A stretch of 64,000 nucleotides of DNA from Gonapodya sp. JEL0774. Lineage: Eukaryota > Monoblepharomycota > Monoblepharidomycetes > Monoblepharidales > Gonapodyaceae. Positions within the stretch are counted from its first letter, which is position 1, and each line of letters starts with the position of its first letter. The stretch spans positions 1 to 64,000 of the forward strand of contig JADIIX010000069.1 of assembly GCA_027604505.1 (NCBI GenBank), in the 5' to 3' direction. Made by a program: the position numbers and the translations under genes. Under the pieces are notes generated by a model. That model worked only from the letters and a program-made list of their open reading frames with translations, had not been told where the DNA came from and did no database searches. Below are positions 56,688 to 64,000 of the stretch, in pieces.

Positions 56688-59597
56688 ATGAGGACGATTC
56701 TCGCTGTTCTCGTCCTCTTCGTCGCCAGGCAAGCAGCCAGCCTCCCCCATGAACTCGCACCGGGAACGAAACCCATGGGTTTCAGTTTCGCGGCCGTAAA
56801 TGGCTTCGGCAACTCGTCACTTCGTCGGATCGGTGATGGGCCAATGGGGGACGACGAGATTCCGGAAGGATTCAGAAAGATTCATTGGACGGAATCAATG
56901 AAAGGAGCTATTGCAGAGGACGCTCAAGGAGGCAACCTCACCAAGAGACAACAGACTTGCAACTGCTATGGGTTTGGCAACTATCTGTGCTCACAGGTTC
57001 GTGGTAACGACCTAGAGTTTCAACCGCCGCCCCACACAAAAAAAAAACTTATTCATGCTGGGAAAATTACACACTACTCGTAACAGGTGAACAAGTGCTG
57101 CGGATCTTCCAGCTACGGATGGGCATGTGGTGGTGCTGATGTGAGTTGGATTGTCGGATCTCAGCAGAAGAGGCAAACCTTTTCTCTCGTCCATATGACG
57201 CCGGGCTGACATTCGCCACTCTCAAAAGTGGTGCTCAACCACTCCTGGCTACTGCGTACAGTGCACTACGTGCTGTTGTTCCCCCAGTGTATGCTACACC
57301 GCCAACAACATCGTAAGTGTCCTTGTTCTGTCTGTCAATCGCCAATTTCCGCGATCACCCTCAAACGAAGTCCTTCCGTCTCATTCCTATTTTGGCAGAT
57401 TTGTTGCGGAAATTACCAATGGGGTTGTTATCGAGGACAGGAATGCTCGACAACGTTTGGTAAATGCGTGGAACCATGCTCAGCTCGAGGTCTCGTTGAC
57501 TGTGGTCCCAGCCATTGTATGCTTCCTGGAAGCACTTGCGTAAGTCAAGAGCCGTCGAATCTCTGTTTGCGAACCGAAAATTCACTGAACTGATACCACC
57601 ATTATTGTGTGACTCCTTGTAGTGCGACACTACCCAGGGCCTCAGCTGCGACTATCCGACCACAAAGTGCTGCCAGAACGGTTGCTGCCGATCAAGTGAG
57701 CGCTCTGTCACACTCTGTGACGAAATCATGGTTGTTGTTTTGCCTTTTCTCATACGAACCGTTCACCCACAAAACAAAAAGCCGATACCTGTAATCTGTA
57801 CACGTGTAGCGCTCCGGCACCGCCACCTCCACCTCCTCGTCCACCCCCGCCGCCTCCACCTCCACCTTCGTCCTTCCCCCCACCGCCACCACCCTCCTCC
57901 AGCGGTGCCCCGCCTCCACCCAGATCGGGCGACGGTCCACCTCCACCTCCACCTCCCGTTAGCGGTGAGAACTTGTGCCTCCGAAACGATATGGCTAAAT
58001 TAGCATGCAACTGACATAACACTCATTCCCCTCATTCTAACCCTTGTGATTCTGAGGCGGTGACGAAGGGGACGTCGGCTCCTCCACCTCTGGAAGTTCG
58101 ATCGTGACGTCGAGCTCCAGCAGTGCGCGAACCGGCAAAATCATCGGCGGCGCTGTTGGTGGGGCAGTAGGTGTCGCAGTTATTGGAGGGATCGCATACG
58201 CGGTCGCCAAGGCGAAAGGAACCGCCGCTGCTTCGGCCGCTGCCGCTGCCGGCGCTTCAAAGTCGGCGGCAGGAATGAGTGGTGGTGCCGTTGCCGGCCA
58301 GCAGTCACCCCTCCTCGGTGGTGGGCACAGCGTTGCTGGTGTGGCGGGTGGAGGAGCACCGCCGCCTCCTCCGCCAGGTGGGGCTGGTGTCCCACTTGGA
58401 CACGCACCTCCTCCAGCGTACGGGGTACCCATGGCCGATCCAACATCACCCGGAGTTGGAATGCATGCTGCAGCAACGAACATGGGACCGGGAATGGGTC
58501 CTCAAGGCATTGTTATGCAAGATCCGTCCGCACACGCGGCAATGGCGAATGCCGGGGCACAAGGAGGAGGAGGCTTAGCGCAGGCGCCTGCAAATGCGAC
58601 TGCGGCAACGGGAATGCAAGGGGCTCCTTTGCATGATCCCACTGCCATGGCTCAAGGAGTTCGGGATATCGCAGGACAAGGCGCTGGCGCCGTAAATGCG
58701 AACGCAACCACTGCTGCAATCCAACCGGGCGCCGATGTAATGGGTCAGGGCTTGGCTGGAGGATCAGCACAACCGCTGAGTGGTTCTGATTTAGTGAGGT
58801 GAGTGCCGAACAAGCAATCTCTTGTGACAGGTTTGGAATTTTGCACGCCACTTGCACCAGCTCACCGATCCTGTCCGGCGTGACGTACCTGTCCTCAAGT
58901 GGAGCGACCGCTGTCTCCGCCAGTGCTGCCAGCGGTGCTGCTGCTTTCGGTGGGGCAGTGGGAGTTGGTGCAGCTGCTGCAGCAATGCCTGGCATGGCTG
59001 GAACGCCGCCGCCTACGCACCCACTATTCAATTTGCTTGCCGGCCCAATCTCACCAGGTACCATTGAAGTCCCCTACTCAGGAGCTCCTCTGATGTCTTT
59101 CGCAAAGGTGGACTTGGATCGCGTTTTGCATTGTCTCCCAATTCTGACATTAATCTATTTTTTTTGGTTGCTGCCAGTTCAACCCCTCTTCATCCGATGA
59201 GATGGCGGTGCTGCCACAACAAATGTTTGATGTTAAGACACTCTATCGTGACGGGTAAGTCATTTACGCGTATTGTATCTGATCAAACGCGCTATGTAAC
59301 GATATGTTGAAATGAAATGTTTAGTTGGGCTGCCGCCTGGTGCTTGGACACGGGGTCATTCGGTTTCATTCCTCTGCAAGTATTCTGCCTGTCCTCTTTC
59401 TGATTCACAGGCAGCATTTTGATTCTCTTTTGTTCCTGCAGAAATTGCCTGGACCTTCGGAGTGTCCGATCGGAAAGTCCCTTGGGCAGCCCGATCCTCA
59501 ATGCTTCTCTTCCACCCCCACGAAGCGAGTCCCAACGCATTCCACTACCCAATTCGGGGGTTGTAGGATGAGCAAGTTCTTTTCGTTTCTTTGGTGA
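56688..59597 (+). CDS. Type I membrane protein: Cys-rich ectodomain, poly-Pro, TM helix, cytoplasmic SH3 domain
   Basis: The start is set at the ATG at 56688, which gives a signal peptide (MRTILAVLVLFVARQAAS); an upstream in-frame ATG at 56544 would bury it. The ectodomain is built of small exons rich in paired cysteines: 'CNCYGFGNYLCSQ', 'VNKCCGSSSYGWACGG', 'ICCGNYQWGCYRGQECSTTF', 'CEPCSARGLVDCGPSHC'-like, and 'KCCQNGCC'. A proline tract (57815-57960) and a Ser-rich hinge precede the helix 'IIGGAVGGAVGVAVIGGIAY' and basic AKAKG. The cytoplasmic part is Gly/Ala/Pro-rich, then an SH3 domain assembled over two introns: 'FNPSSSDEMAVLPQQMFDVK', 'TLYRDGWAAAWCLDTGSFGF' and 'IPLQ', holding the D-E, G-W and G-x-x-P positions. 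The last exon is taken to end at 59597; its frame is the least certain part. The layout recalls Sho1-type wall or osmosensors but with one helix. Confidence 0.67.
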
Positions 59598-60219
59598 CCA
59601 AGGATTTGTGATAGAAGGGCTTGGAGGACTTGTTTGGGATAAATTCGTATGCCTGGTGTGACACAACAGGAACAATCCCGTGAATTATATAAGAGTTAAC
59701 CCTTGACTGTAGTACTCAGTAGGAATTCTTTATCGTAGCTTCTTGTGAAATATTGAGGTTGCGCCAACATACACACCGTACAAGATGAATCACAGTACAT
59801 CATGACTGCTGTCGCTCAGCTGAACTGCCGCCACCGGTTTTGAGATATCATAATTCTCCCATCCGGACTACCCATCCTATTAGAGATACGCACGAACTGT
59901 GCACCGTGAAACTGCTGTACAATTGCATATCACCGCTATGAATTGATCGGAGACGGGGAGAACTCGTCAACTATGTACGGTCGCTTCAATTTATTGCAGG
60001 TATGAAATATTTGCTACCATTAATAGAATGGCTCCTCAAAGAGTATCATATGCAATGTTAAGTGCGATGAATGGGATTCTCAAGATGTTGATGCTCTTAC
60101 TCCCCACGTTTTGCTGGGTCGAAAACTGTCCGAGACAATGGAATCCTCTTTCTTCGGATTGGTCCTTGCAAAATCACGTAGCAATTAGCAAATGTAGCAG
60201 AATCGATGTTCCCAGGCTC
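59598..60219. other. Convergent intergenic spacer
   Basis: 622 AT-leaning bases between the 3' ends of the SH3 protein and the large membrane protein gene. Nothing gene-like is seen, and no repeat was noticed. Confidence 0.5.
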
Positions 60220-63200
60220 TCACGGCACAACCACCGCCGACGCAGCCCTCACCCTACCCCTTCCTCTTAGGTCTTCTCCATCGGTCCGCCACGTTTCGTC
60301 CCCATGCTCTACCCCGTTACCGTTCCCATTCCCATTTGCATTTGCGTTCACATTAACACTTCCCACGTTGTTTCCTGCCGTTCTCCTCCGTCCAAACAAC
60401 TGCCCTAACTTCGACCGGGCCGGTTGATGAACTTGTGTCACTGCTGACGATTGACTCGTCCCAACACGATTTCCTCCTGATGGACTCGAGTTCAACGCGG
60501 AGTATGCCACACTTTCTACGCTCCGCGAACGACCCTTCTTCGCCGACTGAGCAATAGGCGGCGCCAAAGTCGATTGCGGAATCGCGACCGAAGCTGACCC
60601 CCCAGGCGCAATCGTTGTTTGTGCGCTGTTGACCATCGGAGAATTGAGGCCGGCTGAGGCAGGCGTTAGTTCTGTATTCGCAGCAGGGACAGGTGCAGTT
60701 GCGCGCCCTCTACCAAAGATGCGACGGCGAGCAGGCTGGCCAGCCGGAATGGCAGAGGAGCCTCCGTTTGACGCACCTGACAGAATGGTGGTCTGTTGTG
60801 GCAAAGGCGAGTTCACCGAATGCACTGGAGTTCCGGAACTATGTGCACTCGTTGCTGGCACACCTCCTCCACTTAGCACTGGGAGGGCCGAGTCCCCGTC
60901 TCCACCTCTCACCCCGTCCCACGCTCCTCCTAATACTGCCATAAGAGAATCAGCACCCCCATCCTCCTCCCCTTCCTCATAATCGTCGTCATCATCTTCA
61001 CCATTCCTATCCCTATCCTTCTCTCTTTCACCTCGCATCTCGTTCCCTCTCCTGCCGCCTCCCCTGAAGTAACCTCCAATCCAACCCCTTACCCAACCAG
61101 CTCTCTGCCTGACGGCACGTTTGGCCATGCCCCAGTTCACACTGGCAGAGTTTCTCACTACGTACAACACGCCACACCAAGTGGCGACAAGGAGCAGGAA
61201 GAATAAGTCCCAGCTACAAACTCGAAGGATGAACAGGTAGCATGTGAGGATCATAAGCAAGCGGCGCCGATTTCGGACAAGGGTAAGCGCACGGAGATCT
61301 AAATGCAATGTGGTTATGTGGTGTTGCGGTGGCAAATCTTTTTAGCACTCGATCAGGACAGCAATTACTTCGAATAGATGAACCTCACCCCGATACGTCC
61401 TTCCACCTGGTGCTCCAACAAGTCCAGGGGGCACTACAATCAGCCTGAGGAACCACCGTGCCATATCCACCGGACCACCAACAGGTGCCTCAGGTGTGCG
61501 TTTTTGGATGTCCGACTCCGTGTGAATCCAAGCACGAATGGGATCCAGGTCGAAGAACGGAGCGGGCTTTAGGGAGCCAGAGGGTGGAGGCGGAAGAGGT
61601 GTAGATAGCGAGGGCTGGGTAGGCTTAGACACTGGTGTATTGGGGATTTTAGACAGGGGGACAAGAGGGACAACCGCTGGCGGCGCTGACGACGAGGACG
61701 CAGATGAAGTTGTGTTCATGGAAGCGCTGCGGAGGACCGTTGTACCACGAGGCCCGCCAAACGGGAGGCGGGGGCCCCGAAGTGGTGGAGGAGGCGAGGG
61801 TGAAGTTACGGGAGGCGACGTGTAAGGGGGAAGCAAGGAGGTGGGCCTGCGCGGTGTAACTGCAGGTGAGGGAGAGGGGGATACGGCAGGTGTCGAAACA
61901 GATGGCGCAGAGGATGGTGCAATAGGGAGAGATGCGATGGCAATTGGGGCAAGGAGATCAGGATGTTGGGATGGGGATGAGTTGGCAGCTGGAGGCAAGG
62001 GAGGTGATGCCGGTGGTGCAGGCGAGTCAGCAGCTACGATTGAGCGCCATTCTGAGTCGGAAACTGGAGAGGATATCGCGGAGATAGAGGAAGACGAGGA
62101 TGAGGATGAGAAGGAGGATGATGTGGAAGGGGATTGGGGTGCATCTGGTTCAATCTCCGGATCCGCCACCAAAGTGCTGTCATTTTCTGCCACAACCAAA
62201 GACAGTACTCCACTCTTACGCCTCGCTCGTCCCGGGATGGTTACTGGTGGTGATGTGGACACGGGAGCTGCAGGAGCGATCGAAGAGGCGGTCGACGACT
62301 CAAGCCACGATGAAGACGCTGCCGACGACGTCAAGGAATTTGTTGTCGCAAGCGATGACGCAGAGGCCGAGGGAGCAAAAGGGGTGGAAGAAGTGGACGA
62401 CGAGAATGTTCGCGTGCGAGAGGATAGGAGTCCCGGTACCGGTCTTGCAAGGACCGGTGAGGGTGGTAACATCGGGTGGGTCGCCCACATGGGATCGCAG
62501 AGTGGGGGTGGTGGTTCCTTCACCGAGTATGCGGGATCTTCAAGGCCGTGATTGATGGTCGTGGGTGAAGCTGGCGGCGAAAGGGTCCGTGTTGATGTAA
62601 TGGTGAGGAAAGGAGGAAAATCGGGAACAGAAGAAGGCGGCAGAGGTGGAGCTTCGGCGGGATTCACGGTGGTGGAGGTGAGGACGCGTTCATCGGGTTG
62701 GGAAAGCGGCGGGCTCCCATCCATTAAAGATGTCCCCTTGCGATTCGCGTTCCCGTTCCTGCTAACGCCGTTCTCCTCAATACTTTTGTCTCTATCCGTT
62801 ACAAATCTTCTCGCGCTAGCGCTGCGCTGCTTCGGGACGGCCTGCTTCAGGATTTTCACCGCACGTTTCGCCGTGAGTTTACCGGGCGAGGTGGATCCGG
62901 TTAAGGACGGCGGCAAGGACGATGGTGAAGAGTCAGTAGTGGGAGAAAGTGTGGCAAGGAGAAATATCCACGCCTGGGAAATGGCGGGAAAGGAGTCGGA
63001 TTCGGCGACTGAGTGGATGTGAAGAATGTTGTGAGACCGAGACCAACAAAGACATCAGCAATCACTTTCAAAACCTAAGTAGAGCGTGGTTGGCTTCGTG
63101 TAACGGCCAGACCCGTCGTGCGAATGCGAGCACGTCCAGGGGATCCATGCAACAAGCGGAAAATTGAGCGTGTCCACCGGCTGGCCAATAAAACGCTCTC

Positions 63201-63934
63201 TGCATATAGCATTGAAAGCCTCATAGTCACTTTGCGGCCCATTCCTGATATGACAGATAGGTGAAGAGCTCCCCCGGCTCTGCACATGGTCCCATCCCTT
63301 GTCTGACTTTCGAATACAAAGTGCAACTCTGGACACTTGGTCCTCAATACGCACGTTTGTACACCGGAAACGACCGCGACACAATCCGCCAAGCAGGGTG
63401 TGCGGGTGAAACGATATTGTTTGACGAGGATGTATGGGGAACGGAGGACGCCGAGGACGACGGATTCAGGTGGAGGAGGAGGAAGAATTGGGAGATGGAG
63501 TGTGTAGCCCAGGCAAGTGGGCGAAAGTTATGGACTATGGACGGGTGCACAAGGGCCGGTGGGAGTGTTGACAGTGGGGTCAATGATGCGGCTGTAGTGA
63601 TCGAGGAAGTCGTAGACTTCGGAGGGCCAGATACTGAGTTGCCGGTGGAAACCGTGAAAGCCGTGGAGAGTAACCGATTATTATCTTCAGATGCCTGCGA
63701 GACATTATGAGTGTGCGTCGAGTTGAGTCCCAAGGCAGACATGGACTGCGATCGTTGCAGAAGTATGCCTGTGCTCCGAGCACTCGTCGCGATGCCCGAG
63801 CTGGAAATGGCATCCATGCCCCCCACATAGATATCCGCGCCAGTTTCTCGCTCGGTTGTTCCAACCGGCACTACTGATGCGGTCCCAATGCCCGCAACCG
63901 AGCCATTCGCCACAACTGCGATTTGTTCTGCCAT
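60220..63934 (-). CDS. Large, mostly disordered protein with C-terminal hydrophobic helices, family not recognised
   Basis: Start ATG at 63934 (MAEQIAVVANGSVAGIGTAS). The first exon is Ser/Thr-rich and ends with an ordered piece, 'NFRPLAWATHSISQFFLLLH' and 'PAWRIVSRSFPVYK'. Small exons follow across 63000-63340, then 'VAESDSFPAISQAWIFLLAT' and a very long Ser/Pro-rich stretch (about 62900-61530). Order returns at 'FFDLDPIRAWIHTESDIQKR' and 'DMARWFLRLIVVPPGLVGA'. An intron between about 61327 and 61382 joins 'GGRTYR' to 'DLRALTLVRNRRRLLMILTC' and two adjacent hydrophobic helices (LLMILTCYLFILRV, LFFLLLVATWCGVLYVV). An acidic then Ser-rich tail ends at 60220. The paired helices beside basic residues suggest an ER or organelle membrane protein with cytosolic ends. 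The helix pair resembles reticulon or peroxisomal Pex30-like proteins only in a general way. Confidence 0.58.
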
Positions 63935-64000
63935 CACGCTCGGTCTCACCACCACCTCCAAGTTGCGTTTCTGAAATTTTCAGAAGCGCGAGGGCGAGCG

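Noticed and set aside
61841-62551. Plus-strand open frame of 236 codons, acidic and Gly-rich
   Set aside because: It is antisense to the Ser/Pro-rich exon of the 60220-63934 gene; high-GC codons for Ser/Pro create open antisense frames.
1-64000. tRNA, rRNA, CRISPR or intact transposon genes
   Set aside because: No tRNA B-box with matching arms, no rRNA-like stretch, no regularly spaced repeats and no transposase, integrase or reverse transcriptase motifs were seen by eye; a tRNAscan or RepeatMasker run would be decisive.

Overview
The window looks like nuclear DNA from an early-diverging, probably zoosporic fungus (chytrid or Monoblepharidomycete grade). Most genes are split by many short introns with GTRRGT-like donors. 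The core genes are fungal or opisthokont: a NIC96/Nup93 nucleoporin, an Rtt107/Brc1-type six-BRCT protein, a BRE4-like FUSC transporter, a Dbl-PH RhoGEF, HYPK and an FHIP-family protein. Several others are of a kind usually associated with animals or flagellated organisms: a GAF-domain cyclic-nucleotide phosphodiesterase, a dCache-like membrane sensor and a close POMGNT2-like glycosyltransferase. The taxon is an inference. No rRNA, tRNA, CRISPR array or intact transposon was recognised.

Layout. 1-2090 (-): 5' part of a dCache-like transmembrane sensor whose cytoplasmic half lies off the left edge. 3644-7374 (+): FUSC/ArAE-type membrane transporter. 7804-8829 (+): glutathione S-transferase. 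9055-11100 (-): mitochondrial-type CaiB/BaiF CoA-transferase. 12536-14769 (+): MFS transporter. 14942-17227 (-): Ser/Thr-rich type I membrane protein. 17442-20016 (-): POMGNT2-like GT61 enzyme, sharing a 97-bp divergent promoter with 20114-22910 (+), a disordered nuclear-type protein. 23106-26720 (-): FHIP/RAI16-like. 27179-27736 (-): small GyrI-like protein. 28859-31811 (+): GAF-PDE, followed by a 91-bp tandem duplication. 32201-35934 (-): RhoGEF. 36004-36859 (-): HYPK. 37599-39009 (+): NAD(P)-dependent reductase. 39379-42004 (-): CCCH zinc finger/Sel1-like/putative nuclease fusion. 42527-45956 (-): NIC96. 46397-48486 (-): dynamin-like GTPase. 48855-52900 (+): Rtt107/Brc1. 53085-54066 (+): membrane protein with one EF-hand. 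54457-54966 (-): weak acidic-tailed ORF. 56688-59597 (+): secreted-Cys-rich/TM/SH3 protein. 60220-63934 (-): large disordered membrane protein.

The genes do not form one pathway, as expected for a fungal chromosome. Some local themes are visible: signalling (dCache sensor, GAF-PDE, RhoGEF, SH3 membrane protein), cell surface and glycosylation (type I protein beside the POMGNT2-like enzyme), small-molecule handling (FUSC, GST, MFS, CoA-transferase, reductase) and nuclear maintenance (NIC96, Rtt107). The most unusual content is the POMGNT2-like enzyme, the zinc-finger/Sel1-like/nuclease-like fusion, the SH3 membrane protein and the dCache-like sensor. Exon structures were read by eye from splice consensus and frame continuity. 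Outer gene limits are firmer than individual internal junctions.
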